Assembly (NCBI RefSeq): GCF_005405165.1
Contig: NZ_BJDN01000012.1
Coordinates: 1-64,000 of the forward strand
Reading direction: 5' to 3'
Length of the DNA: 64,000 bases
DNA from: Loigolactobacillus binensis
Lineage (GTDB): Bacteria > Bacillota > Bacilli > Lactobacillales > Lactobacillaceae
Shown: positions 17,298 to 28,106 of the stretch, in pieces
Numbering within the stretch: the stretch's first letter is position 1
Layout: each line of letters starts with the position of its first letter
Position numbers and translations under genes: made by a program
The notes under the pieces: generated by a model
Databases searched by the model: none
What the model was told of the DNA's origin: nothing
The model's input: only the letters and a program-made list of their open reading frames with translations

Positions 17298-19787
17298 TAC
17301 CTTAACAAAATCTTGTGGCTTACTACCGGCCATTCCGATCAGCGGATCAATGTGTCCCTGAGCAATTAAGGCGTTAGTCAAAATATGTTCAACCGGGGTG
17401 GCCGGTACAGGTGCTTTGCGGTCAGGCTCGGCCACTGATACCGTCGTTGCCATCGGCGTATAGGTGGCCGCTTTATCCGCGATCTTAGTAGGTTCGGCTG
17501 TGTCCGGTGCAAATGTTGTTTGCAACCGCAGTTTCAAGGTGGTTTTACGATTGATCGATTCATTGGCCACACTGGTCATAAAAGCCTGCTTTTCGCCTAA
17601 TAAAATCAATAATTTTTCGGCACGGGTAACTGCAGTGTACAACAAATTACGTTGTAACATTCGCTGATATTGATGGACCATCGGTAAAATCACCATTTTA
17701 AATTCACTACCTTGAGCTTTATGGATCGAAGTACAAAAAGCCAAAGTGATCTTAGCCCAATCTGTTCGTCCATAAGTGACTTCGGTGGCATCAAACTGAA
17801 TCGTCAGCTTATCTGCTTTGTCCTCATTGCCCTTCTCCTTAGCTAATTGAATACTAACGATCTCGCCAATATCCCCGTTAAATACATTTTGTTCAGGACT
17901 GTTGACTAAGTGGAGCACTTTGTCACCGATCCGAAAGGTTTGGCCCCGAAATTCAATTTTTTTGGTCTTAGCTGATTTCGGTGGATTCAAAATCTGCTGA
18001 ACTTCTAGGTTTAGCCGATCAATTCCTGCAGCACCACGGTACATTGGTGCCAACACCTGAATATCCGCCGCACTAAACCCTTTTTGCTTCGCCTTAGTCA
18101 CCACTTGCGCGATCACGGACTCGACCTGATAAGCGTTACAAGCAATAAACGAACGGTCAATTTTGTTTTCGCCAAAATCGGCCGGCAACTGTCCTTCTTT
18201 AATGGCATGTGCCAACGGAATGATCGAAGATTCACCATCCTGACGGTAGATCTCCGTTAATTCGTGACTAGGCAACACTTGACTGCTCAACAGGTCATAA
18301 AAAACCTGACCTGGACCAACCGAAGGAAGCTGGTCCTTATCCCCCACCAAAATAACCTGCATCGAACTTGGCACAGCATGGATCAACATCTTAAATAGAT
18401 AGGTATCCACCATCGACATTTCATCAATAATCAATAAACCACCTTCTAGCTCCTTGGTGGCCACATCGGGATTACTTTCTCGTCCCGTCAAGCCTAACAA
18501 ACGATGGATTGTGCTTGCAGGAATATCGGTTAGTTCACTCATTCGCTTGGCCGCACGTCCAGTAGGCGCCGCTAATAAAACCGGAAAAACTTGATCTTGC
18601 TCCTTATAATCTTTAGGATCTAAGGACAAACCGTTAAGTTCGCCAAATAAACTGACGATTGCATTGATGATCGTCGTTTTACCAGTTCCGGGACCACCAG
18701 TCAGCAAGAAAACCCGGTGCGTTAAGGCGGCCTTAATGGTCGCTACCTGGGAAGCACCATAACTGATGCCAAATAACTTTTCTAACCGCCGGATCTCTTT
18801 ATCCAAATCATGATCGGGGTAAGTGATCTTTTCTTCTTCATTTTCTAACCGGTAGAGATGCTCAGCGATTTGCCACTCTGCACGATAAAGCGACCGTAAA
18901 TAGATTCGCTCCTCGTCACCAACTAATTTACCTTGATCAGCCAGTTCAATAAACTGCTGTGCTACCTTATCCGGGTCGATCGCTTCATTCCGACTTTCTT
19001 GCAGTAAGCGTAGGCTACCTGCTAATAAAGGTTGCGCCGTTGTATAAGTGTCCCCTTCGGCCTGCGTTAGCTCCGTGATCACTTGTAAAATCGCCGCTTG
19101 GATCCGTTCGGGTGCATCAGCCGCCGAACCTTGCTGTAAGGCAATATTATCCGCCTTTTTAAAGCCAACCCCCTGGATATCATAAACTAGCTGGTACGGG
19201 TTTTCGGTGATCACTTTCAGCGTATCACCTTGATAACGCTCATAGATCGTATAGGCTAGCTGACTACCAAAGCCATAACCGTTCAGGCCAATAATGATCT
19301 GATCTAAGCCATTATTAGCCGTTAGCGTATCCACCAAGGCCTGAATTTTGGTTACCGGCAAGCCCAGTGGTTCCAGCACACTGGAATCGGCCAGTATCTT
19401 ATCGATCGCGCCAGTACCTAATTCGGCCACGATTTTTTCTGCCGTGCGTTTGCCGATTCCTTTAAAATTATCACCGGATAAATAAGTGATCAAACCCTCG
19501 GTAGTCGTTGGCTTATTCAATTGATAATTATTTGCTTGAAACTGCATTCCATACTTAGGATGCGTCACTAATTTACCGAAAAATTGATAACTTTCTTCTT
19601 CCTTTAATTCACCAAAGCTGCCCGTGACGACGATCTCATCTTCATGCCATTCAAAGCTAGTTTCACTAACTTTAACTAGTACCACCTGATAAAAATTAGT
19701 GGGATTATGAAAAAAGATCGCACTGACTTTACCAATCAAATACGGTTGCTTTTCTTCAGTAAAAAGTGGTAATTCCTGTTCTGCCAT
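17289..19787 (-). CDS. recD2: ATP-dependent RecD2-type DNA helicase
   Basis: A superfamily 1B 5'-3' DNA helicase working without RecBC in DNA repair. The 832-residue protein has the long N-terminal region with helix-hairpin-helix-like motifs (FKGIGKRTA at about 108-116), Walker A GGPGTGKT at 364-371, DEMSMVD and the C-terminal motif VTRAEK. The tail after about residue 750 is rich in Ala, Pro and Thr. GAGGAT precedes the ATG. It follows the TPR gene by ten bases. Confidence 0.94.
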   Translation of the reverse strand: MAEQELPLFTEEKQPYLIGKVSAIFFHNPTNFYQVVLVKVSETSFEWHEDEIVVTGSFGELKEEESYQFFGKLVTHPKYGMQFQANNYQLNKPTTTEGLITYLSGDNFKGIGKRTAEKIVAELGTGAIDKILADSSVLEPLGLPVTKIQALVDTLTANNGLDQIIIGLNGYGFGSQLAYTIYERYQGDTLKVITENPYQLVYDIQGVGFKKADNIALQQGSAADAPERIQAAILQVITELTQAEGDTYTTAQPLLAGSLRLLQESRNEAIDPDKVAQQFIELADQGKLVGDEERIYLRSLYRAEWQIAEHLYRLENEEEKITYPDHDLDKEIRRLEKLFGISYGASQVATIKAALTHRVFLLTGGPGTGKTTIINAIVSLFGELNGLSLDPKDYKEQDQVFPVLLAAPTGRAAKRMSELTDIPASTIHRLLGLTGRESNPDVATKELEGGLLIIDEMSMVDTYLFKMLIHAVPSSMQVILVGDKDQLPSVGPGQVFYDLLSSQVLPSHELTEIYRQDGESSIIPLAHAIKEGQLPADFGENKIDRSFIACNAYQVESVIAQVVTKAKQKGFSAADIQVLAPMYRGAAGIDRLNLEVQQILNPPKSAKTKKIEFRGQTFRIGDKVLHLVNSPEQNVFNGDIGEIVSIQLAKEKGNEDKADKLTIQFDATEVTYGRTDWAKITLAFCTSIHKAQGSEFKMVILPMVHQYQRMLQRNLLYTAVTRAEKLLILLGEKQAFMTSVANESINRKTTLKLRLQTTFAPDTAEPTKIADKAATYTPMATTVSVAEPDRKAPVPATPVEHILTNALIAQGHIDPLIGMAGSKPQDFVKVNK

Positions 19788-19797
19788 AATGATATCC

Positions 19798-20454
19798 TCA
19801 TTTTTGTTGTGCGTTTAAGTAACGTTCAATATCCGTTAACCGATGCTTCTCATGGGCAAAATAAGTCGGATCTAACTGCTTAGCCTGCGCAAAATAAGTC
19901 TGACTACTCTGGCCTTGTGCCAACCGCGCTAGGCCAATCTTAAAATTGGCGACTGCCTTGGTTTTAGCAGTCGCCAGCGCCTTGGTATAATAGGTTTCAG
20001 CGTGTTTAAACTCACCTAAAGCTAAAAAAAGATCCCCGACCAATAAGTTAACATCCGTACGCTTAGGCTCATGCTGCTGTGCCGTTAAAGCAAAGGCTAA
20101 CGCCCGATTATAATCCTGTTGGGCATAATAAGTCGAAGCGAGCATGTACAATTTATCGTTTTCCAGCCGTGGTAGGGTCAACTGCTGAAACTGCGCCAAC
20201 GCCTTAGTGTAATCACCAGCAGCATAATAAGTTGTGCCTAAACTATAAAGTAGATCTTGATTCTGCGGCAGCTTAACCAAAGCACTTTGTAACAACTTGG
20301 CGGCCTGCTCAGTGTCTTGTAACGCATTTAAATAGGCCGCTAATTCTAAATAATTATCCACGGCTAAAGGATCATGCTCGATTGCAGCAACTAAAGCCTT
20401 GACTGCACCCTGTTTATCACCTTTAGCCCATAAAGTTTGACTTGTTTTTTTCAA
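19798..20454 (-). CDS. Tetratricopeptide repeat protein
   Basis: A 218-residue soluble protein made of about five TPR units (for example YSLGTTYYAAGDYTKALAQF and YMLASTYYAQQDYNRALAFA). It is a probable protein-protein adaptor like B. subtilis YrrB, which lies near mnmA and recD2. Its partner is not shown by the sequence. The start is TTG, eight bases into the gap after the phosphatase, with AGGTGA upstream. Confidence 0.82.
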   Translation of the reverse strand: MKKTSQTLWAKGDKQGAVKALVAAIEHDPLAVDNYLELAAYLNALQDTEQAAKLLQSALVKLPQNQDLLYSLGTTYYAAGDYTKALAQFQQLTLPRLENDKLYMLASTYYAQQDYNRALAFALTAQQHEPKRTDVNLLVGDLFLALGEFKHAETYYTKALATAKTKAVANFKIGLARLAQGQSSQTYFAQAKQLDPTYFAHEKHRLTDIERYLNAQQK

Positions 20455-20462
20455 AAAATCAC

Positions 20463-21122
20463 CTAAATCGTATCAGTTTCATCTAGTGGCTTACTTAAGA
20501 AATGGGTATCATTCCATTTTAATAATTGATAGGTTGTCCCCGCATCGCAGGTTTCGATCGTCGTTACATTGGTGTTTGAAAGGCCGCCCCGTTTACGAAT
20601 ATCGGCCAACGGTGTGCCTAACAACGATTGGATCAAAGCTGTCAACGCCGCCCCGTGACTGACAATAATATATTGGCCCACACCATTATCCTGCGCAACG
20701 ATTTCTTTGATCACGGGTTGCATGCGCGCAATCAATTGCGGAAATGATTCACCAGCGATCGTAGTCGGATCATATTGGGCGGGAGCATGACGAAAGGCAT
20801 ATAATTCTGCAGGATAGCGGCGCGCCACTTCAGTAAACTTCATGCCTTCCATTTTGCCTAAATTAAACTCCCGCAAGCGTTCATCGATCACCACTGGTAT
20901 ATTGCCAGGCAAGCGATCATCTAGCGCCAGAGCCGTTGTTTTGGCCCGATTTAACGGGCTACTATAGATCCGCTTAAAATGAATGGGGCGTAAAAAATGA
21001 GCCAGATCGTCAATTTCAGTGTAACTTTCCGCCAACAGCGGTGAGTCACCATTTGCGCCTTGATAACGGCCTTCTAAATTCCACTGCGTTTTACCGTGCC
21101 GTACAAAAAATAATTTAGTCAC
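20463..21122 (-). CDS. Histidine phosphatase family protein
   Basis: A phosphoglycerate-mutase-like phosphatase of 219 residues, starting (M)TKLFFVRHGKT. The catalytic RHG is near the N-terminus and the second catalytic His in VSHGAAL near residue 160. The length and lack of the mutase signature suggest a phosphatase rather than a glycolytic mutase; the substrate is unknown. Two consecutive GTG codons (21125, 21122) follow AGAGGA and either may start translation. A longer in-frame reading upstream would cross the mnmA terminator and is rejected. Confidence 0.82.
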   Translation of the reverse strand: MTKLFFVRHGKTQWNLEGRYQGANGDSPLLAESYTEIDDLAHFLRPIHFKRIYSSPLNRAKTTALALDDRLPGNIPVVIDERLREFNLGKMEGMKFTEVARRYPAELYAFRHAPAQYDPTTIAGESFPQLIARMQPVIKEIVAQDNGVGQYIIVSHGAALTALIQSLLGTPLADIRKRGGLSNTNVTTIETCDAGTTYQLLKWNDTHFLSKPLDETDTI

Positions 21123-21199
21123 CACACCTGATCCTCTTTCCAATACCTTTCCTACTATTATGCGGAAAATAAGCCGGAAATTCAAGCGCTCAGGGCAAA

Positions 21200-21226
21200 C
21201 AAAAAAGCTGGCCGCAGCCAACTTTT
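21200..21226 (-). terminator. Terminator after mnmA
   Basis: AAAAGCTGGC/GCCAACTTTT (21203-21212 with 21217-21226, one G-U pair) is followed by six T on the minus strand. Confidence 0.75.
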
Positions 21227-21232
21227 CAAAAA

Positions 21233-22372
<1,140 letters not shown>

Positions 22373-22426
22373 TCAAATAGATTCTGAAAATCCACGATTT
22401 GAAGGTCGCGTAATTCAGTAATTACC

Positions 22427-22454
22427 ATTATAGCAAGCCCTTGGTATAATGCAA
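22427..22454 (-). promoter_or_regulatory. Promoter of mnmA
   Basis: TTGCAT (plus 22449-22454), a 16-bp spacer and TATAAT (plus 22427-22432), with TGC before the -10. The leader would be about 60 nt. Confidence 0.75.
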
Positions 22455-22587
22455 GCTTACTAATTATAAGAAGGATCGGTTAGCATACTTAAAATGACCG
22501 CTTGATAATAACAGGCTATTGGGACCGCCAAAACGGATAAGCCCAGAAAAAGCCACCTGGAGTTACATTTTATTTAGAAACGCCAAC

Positions 22588-22625
22588 AAAAAAACTGTGA
22601 CCCGTTTTACTACCGTCACAGTTTT
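22588..22625 (-). terminator. Terminator of the NUDIX-mtnN-cysteine desulfurase operon
   Basis: AAAACTGTGAC pairs with GTCACAGTTTT (22591-22601 with 22615-22625), with seven T on the minus strand. It lies nine bases after the small ORF ending at 22635. The stretch from here to the mnmA promoter holds no recognisable feature. Confidence 0.85.
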
Positions 22626-22634
22626 GTCAAACCC

Positions 22635-22724
22635 TTAGTTAACGATCCAAGCAACTTCATCATGTTGATAAACCCACTGAAGATCGTGATAGCTTGTAAT
22701 CAACAGCCAAACCAATTTCTTCAT
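22635..22724 (-). CDS. Small ORF, 29 residues, unknown
   Basis: An open frame with an ATG at 22724 and an upstream GAAGG encodes a 29-residue peptide beginning MKKLVWLLITSYHDLQW. The start is short, basic and hydrophobic; the rest is rich in aromatic and acidic residues. It sits between DUF1831 and the operon terminator, exactly where a last cistron would be. I know no family for it. The ribosome-binding spacing (about ten bases) is acceptable. It could be chance, but position and start make it plausible. Confidence 0.45.
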   Translation of the reverse strand: MKKLVWLLITSYHDLQWVYQHDEVAWIVN

Positions 22725-22796
22725 GTGCACGCCACCTTCATTATTAGTTAGTCTTAGTTTAAGTCTAAATCTAATAAATTCAAGTGAATTTGCTCA

Positions 22797-23138
22797 TTAT
22801 TTTTTAATTAAAATTTCACGTTCAATTAAGTTTTGCATTAAAAAATTAAATTGTGTGATCTCCGCTGTTTTAGCCGGCTGCTTAAAAATATCCACTGCCT
22901 GTAAGCCGTTGGCCGTCGTGATCACCATTTTTAGATTCTGCAGGTCCTTAGCGACAGTCATTTTTAATTTAAAAGCCTGATTATACGGCGAATTAGGGTC
23001 TAGCGGCCGTTCTAATTGAAAATTACCGCCGCGGGTCTCAGTGAAACCCACATCCTTTAAAGTGTATTTTTTAACATTAGAACTTAATGCGTAAACGGTT
23101 GAACTCCCCTTCACGGTGGCGGTTGCTGTAAATGCCAT
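22797..23138 (-). CDS. DUF1831 family protein
   Basis: A small protein of 113 residues starting MAFTATATVKGSSTVY, of the DUF1831 family found in lactobacilli. A member from L. plantarum has a known structure, but the function is unsettled. The ATG is eight bases after AAGGAG; a GTG three codons earlier overlaps the Shine-Dalgarno and is rejected. It lies 20 bases downstream of cysteine desulfurase, a conserved pairing that hints at sulphur metabolism (inference). Confidence 0.85.
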   Translation of the reverse strand: MAFTATATVKGSSTVYALSSNVKKYTLKDVGFTETRGGNFQLERPLDPNSPYNQAFKLKMTVAKDLQNLKMVITTANGLQAVDIFKQPAKTAEITQFNFLMQNLIEREILIKK

Positions 23139-23158
23139 TGTGATCACTCCTTGTTTGC

Positions 23159-24319
23159 TTAAATTTTTGCCGTTTGCTTAACGCGTTTGACGATTGCCGT
23201 CAATGCGGCCACAAAATTGTCGATGTCAGCAGCAGTATTATCTTTACCGAAACTGATCCGAATCGATTCTTCAACTCGCGGGCTATCTTTACCATACATC
23301 GCCATCAACACGTGCGACGGTTCTAGACTGCCAGCGGTACAAGCAGAACCACCTGAAATCGCAAACCCTGCAAGATCCAAGTTCATTTGTAGCACGTAGG
23401 TGGAAATACCCTTGATCCAGATATTTAAAACGTGTTGCAAATTATTAGCGTCTAATTGGCCATTAACTGCAAAGTCGATGCCATTCGCGGTTAAGCCAGC
23501 CAATAATTGTTGCTTAAAACCGGCATATTTCTTCTGGCGCGCTGCTTTTTCTGCGGGAGTTGCTAATTCGACCGCTTTAGCAAAACCAGCGATCGCCGGA
23601 ATATTTTCCGTGCCGGCACGCCGTTTATCTTCCTGATCGCCACCTTTGATGAGACTAGGAAAATTGATGCCCTGTCGGCGATATAAAAAGCCTAAAAACT
23701 TAGGACCGTTTAATTTATGGGCCGAAACCGACAATAAATCGATATGATCGCGCTGAACATCAATATCCAATAATCCATATGCCTGTACAGCATCCGTATG
23801 GAACCAAGCCTGATGCTGCGCCAAAAGTGTCCCGATCTCATGAATCGGCATATGGCTCCCCACTTCATTATTGCCGGTCATAATCGAAACTAAAATCGTA
23901 TCCTCACGCAAAGCCGCCTTAAAATCGGCCATAGAAATCAAACCGCGCTGATCCACTGGTAAATAAGTGACTTCAAAACCCTGCGTTTCTAAGAACTGTA
24001 ACGGCTTTAAAATTGCCTCGTGCTCGATCGCCGTGGTAATAATATGGTGGCCTAAATTTTGGCGTTGTAACGCAGTCTGCATAATCGCAGTATTATCACT
24101 TTCAGTTCCGCCACTAGTAAAAACGAGCTCATCTTCGTGCGCGTTGATGCTTTCTGCCAACGTTTTACGACTGGCATCCAAGACCTGGCGCGCTTGACGA
24201 CCGAAATAGTGAATATTAGACGCATTGCCAAAGTTCTGCTGCATTTGTTCGGTCATCACTGCGATCACCGCCGGATCCATCGGTGTGGTGGCCGCATTAT
24301 CTAAATAAGTGTGTGTCAT
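23159..24319 (-). CDS. Cysteine desulfurase, NifS/IscS family
   Basis: A PLP enzyme that takes sulphur from cysteine as a persulfide. The 386-residue protein starts MTHTYLDNAATTPMDP. The PLP lysine is in SAHKLNG (about 202) and the catalytic cysteine in GSACTAGS (about 327), a class I arrangement with the mobile loop present. The start at 24319 has AAGGGA upstream; the in-frame extension before it lacks family similarity. Close linkage to mnmA suggests it supplies sulphur for tRNA thiolation. No scaffold gene (sufU, iscU) is in the window. Confidence 0.93.
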   Translation of the reverse strand: MTHTYLDNAATTPMDPAVIAVMTEQMQQNFGNASNIHYFGRQARQVLDASRKTLAESINAHEDELVFTSGGTESDNTAIMQTALQRQNLGHHIITTAIEHEAILKPLQFLETQGFEVTYLPVDQRGLISMADFKAALREDTILVSIMTGNNEVGSHMPIHEIGTLLAQHQAWFHTDAVQAYGLLDIDVQRDHIDLLSVSAHKLNGPKFLGFLYRRQGINFPSLIKGGDQEDKRRAGTENIPAIAGFAKAVELATPAEKAARQKKYAGFKQQLLAGLTANGIDFAVNGQLDANNLQHVLNIWIKGISTYVLQMNLDLAGFAISGGSACTAGSLEPSHVLMAMYGKDSPRVEESIRISFGKDNTAADIDNFVAALTAIVKRVKQTAKI

Positions 24320-24396
24320 CTTATTGATCCCTTCTTGTAAAAAGTCGCAATAATAGTTTAGCACAGTCTACAAGACAAGCAACTGATTAGCTGCGC

Positions 24397-25092
24397 TTAC
24401 ACTGCTAAATCAGCTAACAGCGCCAAAATCATGTCTGCAGAGTGTTGCCCAGCAGCAACCACAAAATCATCAAAAACCACACCGGCTTCTTCATCACCAA
24501 CATCACTCATTGCCCGAATCACAACAAAGGGCACCTTGAATTGGGTCGCAACTTGGCCAATGGCAGCGCCTTCCATTTCACTAGCTAAAGCGTCAGGAAA
24601 ATGCTTTAAGATCACAGCACTAGCAGCATGACTAGCAATGAATTGATCACCGGAAACGATCAGGCCGGTTCGTGAGGCCAAGTTGACGGCGGTGGATGCT
24701 TTTTGAACTCGCGCTACCCAAGTCGCATCCGCCTTAAACCGCGCTGGTTGCTGCGGTAATTGGCCTAGCGCATAACCAAATGCAGTGGCATCAACATCGT
24801 GGTACGCCACTGCGCTGGAAACGACCACGTCACCAATTTTTAACCCTGAACCGATGCCACCAGCCGAGCCCGTATTCAAAACCACGTCCGGCGTGTAACG
24901 GGCTAATAACAGGCCGGTTGTCATCCCGGCTTGAACTTTACTAATTCCGGAACGCACTAAAATAACCGTCTGCCCACTGATCGTACCTTGATAAAAATCA
25001 ACGCCGGCAATTTCTTCTTGGGTCAGATCACTCATTTTTGATTGCAACAAGCGAATTTCTTCCTCCATTGCACCAATAATTCCAATTTTCAT
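24397..25092 (-). CDS. mtnN: 5'-methylthioadenosine/S-adenosylhomocysteine nucleosidase
   Basis: Hydrolyses MTA and SAH to adenine and the thioribose or ribosylhomocysteine product, recycling SAM by-products and leading to AI-2 precursors. The 231-residue protein begins MKIGIIGAMEEE and has the nucleoside-binding SEMEGAAIGQ and the catalytic Asp in RAMSDVGDEE. GAGGAG precedes the ATG. Co-transcribed between the small membrane protein and cysteine desulfurase. Confidence 0.95.
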   Translation of the reverse strand: MKIGIIGAMEEEIRLLQSKMSDLTQEEIAGVDFYQGTISGQTVILVRSGISKVQAGMTTGLLLARYTPDVVLNTGSAGGIGSGLKIGDVVVSSAVAYHDVDATAFGYALGQLPQQPARFKADATWVARVQKASTAVNLASRTGLIVSGDQFIASHAASAVILKHFPDALASEMEGAAIGQVATQFKVPFVVIRAMSDVGDEEAGVVFDDFVVAAGQHSADMILALLADLAV

Positions 25093-25138
25093 TAAACAAA
25101 CTCCTCATCTTCTAAATAGTTAGGCCTTAAAATAGCCC

Positions 25139-25399
25139 TTAAACAAAAAACAACACCAAATAAACTAATACGATCAAAACCACCACGATCCCGATCGCCC
25201 AATTCAAACGCTTTTTTAATTTGGGGCTGGCTGCCGGTTCTACTGGTTGGTGTTCACGTTGATGCCGTTCTGGCCGCCGTTCATCAGGTTGCTGCGCAGT
25301 ACGCCGCGAACTACTTGTTGTTGGCGGTTCCTGCTGCGCCTGTTGTTCTTGTTGTTTACGATAAGCCGCCCGACTCAAAGGTTTTTCTTCTTTAGGCAT
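25139..25399 (-). CDS. Small C-terminal tail-anchored protein, unknown
   Basis: An 86-residue protein with a polar Gln/Arg/Pro-rich N-terminal 60 residues and one C-terminal transmembrane segment (about 68-86, IGIVVVLIVLVYLVLFFV). The ATG directly follows the TAA of the NUDIX gene with no gap, and AAAGGA lies within that gene. The same small gene accompanies NUDIX and mtnN genes in lactobacilli as far as I recall. Function is unknown. Confidence 0.75.
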   Translation of the reverse strand: MPKEEKPLSRAAYRKQQEQQAQQEPPTTSSSRRTAQQPDERRPERHQREHQPVEPAASPKLKKRLNWAIGIVVVLIVLVYLVLFFV

Positions 25400-25951
25400 T
25401 TACTCACGATCCTTTATTATTGTCTGCCAAAACTGCACAGCAAGCAACGTCTTGGCATCACAAATCTTACCTGCCTGAACTTGTGCTTGGGCTTGGGCTA
25501 ACGTCAATAAGTGTAATTTTAAAAATTCATCCTCATCTAAAGCTAAACGCTTGGTCACCGGCCGAATATTCTGAGCTAAATACAAAGTTAACCGCTCATC
25601 AGCAAAACCTGGTGAGGAAAAGAAAGAAGCCTGCTGCCGCAATTCAGTTGCAGTATAACCAGCTTCTTCATTTAGTTCACGCCAGGCCGCAGCTTCGGCA
25701 TTCACATCCCGGGCATCAATTTTACCAGCAGGAATTTCCAAGGTGAGCTGCTGCAGCGGCTCACGCCATTGTTCAATAAAGACCATGCGCTGATCAGCCG
25801 TCAAAGCCATAACGGCTGCTGCCCCAGGATGATGAACGATCTCCCGCTGGGCAGTTTCTCCGTTTGGCAACAGCACCGTTTCTAAATCAAGATCAATGAT
25901 CGCACCATGATAAATAGCTTGATTTTTTAATCTTTTTTCGGCAAATTTCAT
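25400..25951 (-). CDS. NUDIX hydrolase, ADP-ribose pyrophosphatase type
   Basis: A 183-residue protein of the NudF/YqkG type that hydrolyses ADP-ribose to AMP and ribose-5-phosphate. The NUDIX box is visible as GKIDARDVNAEAAAWRELNE-EAG, with the metal-binding REXXEE-like RELNEE and the preceding EIPAG. The start is the ATG at 25951, six bases after AAGGG. It is first in the operon leading to cysteine desulfurase. Confidence 0.88.
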   Translation of the reverse strand: MKFAEKRLKNQAIYHGAIIDLDLETVLLPNGETAQREIVHHPGAAAVMALTADQRMVFIEQWREPLQQLTLEIPAGKIDARDVNAEAAAWRELNEEAGYTATELRQQASFFSSPGFADERLTLYLAQNIRPVTKRLALDEDEFLKLHLLTLAQAQAQVQAGKICDAKTLLAVQFWQTIIKDRE

Positions 25952-25996
25952 AGCTATCCCTTCATCTTTCCGCAAAGCTTTTACGTCGTTATGGTT

Positions 25997-26025
25997 ATGA
26001 TACCGGTAATAATTTAGAAATTCAA
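25997..26025 (-). promoter_or_regulatory. Promoter of the NUDIX operon
   Basis: TTGAAT (plus 26020-26025), a 17-bp spacer and TATCAT (plus 25997-26002), 45 bases before the start codon. Confidence 0.6.
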
Positions 26026-26046
26026 ATACATTCGCAATAATCAGTA

Positions 26047-26070
26047 GTTTGATTTAGCATAAAATCAAAC
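26047..26070. promoter_or_regulatory. Inverted repeat between divergent promoters
   Basis: GTTTGATTT (26047-26055) and AAATCAAAC (26062-26070) form a perfect 9-bp inverted repeat around a 6-bp centre. It lies between the NUDIX promoter and the xpaC -10 and could be an operator. It has no T-run, so it is not a terminator. Confidence 0.4.
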
Positions 26071-26099
26071 CTAAGACTTAGCTGCGCATATTTTGTCTG

Positions 26100-26108
26100 T
26101 GGTAGAAT
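26100..26108 (+). promoter_or_regulatory. Putative promoter of xpaC-telA
   Basis: TGG then TAGAAT (26103-26108), an extended -10, 39 bases before the xpaC start. The -35 is weak. Confidence 0.5.
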
Positions 26109-26147
26109 AAAGGAACAACGAATCATCATTGAATGGAGTTGACAATA

Positions 26148-26846
26148 ATGCAAAAAAGAATTTCTAAGCGCGGTCATTGGCTGGTCAGTATCCTTATTTT
26201 TATTGCCAGCTTCTATGCGTTACATTTAATTTTTGCTGGTTGTATGGATGGACACTTTAGTGATTTCAGCGCTGGATTAGGTGCACTGCTTATAACCGGG
26301 ATCAGCCGCTGGTGGCAAATACGGCACTCCCAACGGCCACAACAATTAAAAAACATTGATCATGAGTTGCTGGATCATTACCAGGCCGCGGGAATGTCCG
26401 CTGATGATATTCAGTTTTTTCGGGAAACGATGCACACGGCTAAGGACCAAATCGATCAGCTGAATCAAAATATGCAAAAGGCACCTAAACTACGTGCAAT
26501 TGAACTGCATGCAGAACCCGTTAAAGTCAGTCGGGCAACTTTTAAAACGATTGTCGCTCACCCGCAGAAATTGCATTTAGCCAGTGATTTTCTTTATCGC
26601 CACTTACCGACAATGGTGGATTTAACCGCTAAATATATCGCGATCAACCAGCACGAAGTTAAAGATAAAGATACTTACACCGTGCTGGAGCAAAGTGCTG
26701 CGGCCATCAACGAACTTGCCCAACAATTCCGCACTGATTACGAAACGTTGGTGGCCGATGATTTTGCTGCTATTGATGTTGATATTGCTTTAGCTAAGGC
26801 CGCCAAAAAATCCCAGGCGTCAAAGGAGTCAGATTCTGATGAATAA
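26148..26846 (+). CDS. XpaC family protein (5-bromo-4-chloroindolyl phosphate hydrolysis family)
   Basis: A membrane protein of 232 residues. Two transmembrane segments lie within the first 60 residues and a helical cytoplasmic domain follows. The family is named from a B. subtilis phenotype and its biochemical role is unclear. The ATG at 26148 has GGAG nine bases upstream; the ATG at 26133 lacks one. It overlaps telA by eight bases, the usual xpaC-telA pair. Confidence 0.78.
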   Translation: MQKRISKRGHWLVSILIFIASFYALHLIFAGCMDGHFSDFSAGLGALLITGISRWWQIRHSQRPQQLKNIDHELLDHYQAAGMSADDIQFFRETMHTAKDQIDQLNQNMQKAPKLRAIELHAEPVKVSRATFKTIVAHPQKLHLASDFLYRHLPTMVDLTAKYIAINQHEVKDKDTYTVLEQSAAAINELAQQFRTDYETLVADDFAAIDVDIALAKAAKKSQASKESDSDE

Positions 26847-28035
26847 CAATGAAAAAAAAGATGTGACCGCAACTGATAATGCAGTTCTCGATGATCTATT
26901 AAAGGATCCTTTTAGTACCAAAAGTGCACCTAGTGTGGTCAATAATACTGCCGCTACAACCGGCCAGCAACCTGAGCAGATGATCGACCGGCTGGACCCA
27001 GAACAACGCGCAGATGCCGAAAAATTGGCGCAACAAATTGATGTTAATGACACCCAATCGGTGATGACCTATGGTGCTCAGGCGCAAACTAAGCTTAGCG
27101 AATTTTCTCAAGGCATGTTAAGCAAAGTGCAAAGTCAAGATACAGGGGCAATCGGTGATGCCCTTTCTGGTTTAATGTTTCGCCTAAATGAAGCTAGTCC
27201 AGAAGATTTACAGGCTGGTGACAGTAATTTCTTTAAGCGGATGTTTGGTAAAGTTCGTAAATCAATTTTTGAAATTCAGGCTAAATACCAAAAAATCGGC
27301 GCACAGATCGATACGATCGCGGTTAAATTAGATAAAGAAAAAAACAATCTACTTAACGATAATCGCCTACTAGAGCAACTTTATCAAAAAAATAAAGACT
27401 ATTTCGATGCTTTAAATATTTTTATCGCTGCAGGTGAATTAAAACGCACGGAACTACAAACCAAGCTGATCCCAGCGGCCAATCAAAAAGCGCAGACCAG
27501 CGGCAGTCAAATGGATCTACAAACAGTCAATGACCTCAATCAATTTGCAGAACGGTTAGACAAGCGCGTTTACGACTTGAAGTTGGCCCGGGAGATCACG
27601 ATCCAACAAGCCCCACAAATTCGTTTGATTCAAAATACCAATCAAGTTTTGGCGGAAAAGATCCAAGCATCAATCAACACTGCCATTCCGCTTTGGAAAA
27701 ATCAAGTGGCCATCGCCCTCACCTTGTTACGGCAAAAAGAAGCGGTGACGGCACAACGTCAAGTTTCAGAAACGACCAATGATCTACTAAAGAAAAACAG
27801 CGAAATGTTGAAGATCTCGTCCATCGAAACCGCCAAAGAAAATGAGCGCGGTGTAGTCGATATTGAGACGTTACAGAAAACGCAAAATGATTTAGTGGAA
27901 ACCTTGCAGGAAACTTTAAAGATCCAACAAGATGGCCGGGAAAAGCGGCAAAATGCTGAGCTAGAACTGAGTAACATGGAAAATAATCTTCGGGATCAGC
28001 TGCTAGCACTGACGCAAAATCAAAATACCAAGTAA
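26839..28035 (+). CDS. TelA-like toxic anion resistance family protein
   Basis: A largely alpha-helical protein of 398 residues with coiled-coil character through the middle (about 150-370). It matches the TelA/KlaA family, linked to tellurite and other envelope-stress resistance, including antimicrobial peptides in Listeria. The residues before about 60 are polar and disordered. It is translated with xpaC and followed by a strong terminator. Confidence 0.87.
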   Translation: MNNNEKKDVTATDNAVLDDLLKDPFSTKSAPSVVNNTAATTGQQPEQMIDRLDPEQRADAEKLAQQIDVNDTQSVMTYGAQAQTKLSEFSQGMLSKVQSQDTGAIGDALSGLMFRLNEASPEDLQAGDSNFFKRMFGKVRKSIFEIQAKYQKIGAQIDTIAVKLDKEKNNLLNDNRLLEQLYQKNKDYFDALNIFIAAGELKRTELQTKLIPAANQKAQTSGSQMDLQTVNDLNQFAERLDKRVYDLKLAREITIQQAPQIRLIQNTNQVLAEKIQASINTAIPLWKNQVAIALTLLRQKEAVTAQRQVSETTNDLLKKNSEMLKISSIETAKENERGVVDIETLQKTQNDLVETLQETLKIQQDGREKRQNAELELSNMENNLRDQLLALTQNQNTK

Positions 28036-28106
28036 TAGGCAGCCACCCACTTTGAGTGTACCGATAATTGGTAATTACATGTAAGACACAACGGTCTATG
28101 CAGAGC

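Noticed and set aside
20463..21221. Longer histidine phosphatase start at 21221
   Set aside because: The extension runs through the mnmA terminator and lacks similarity; GTG with AGAGGA near 21122 is better.
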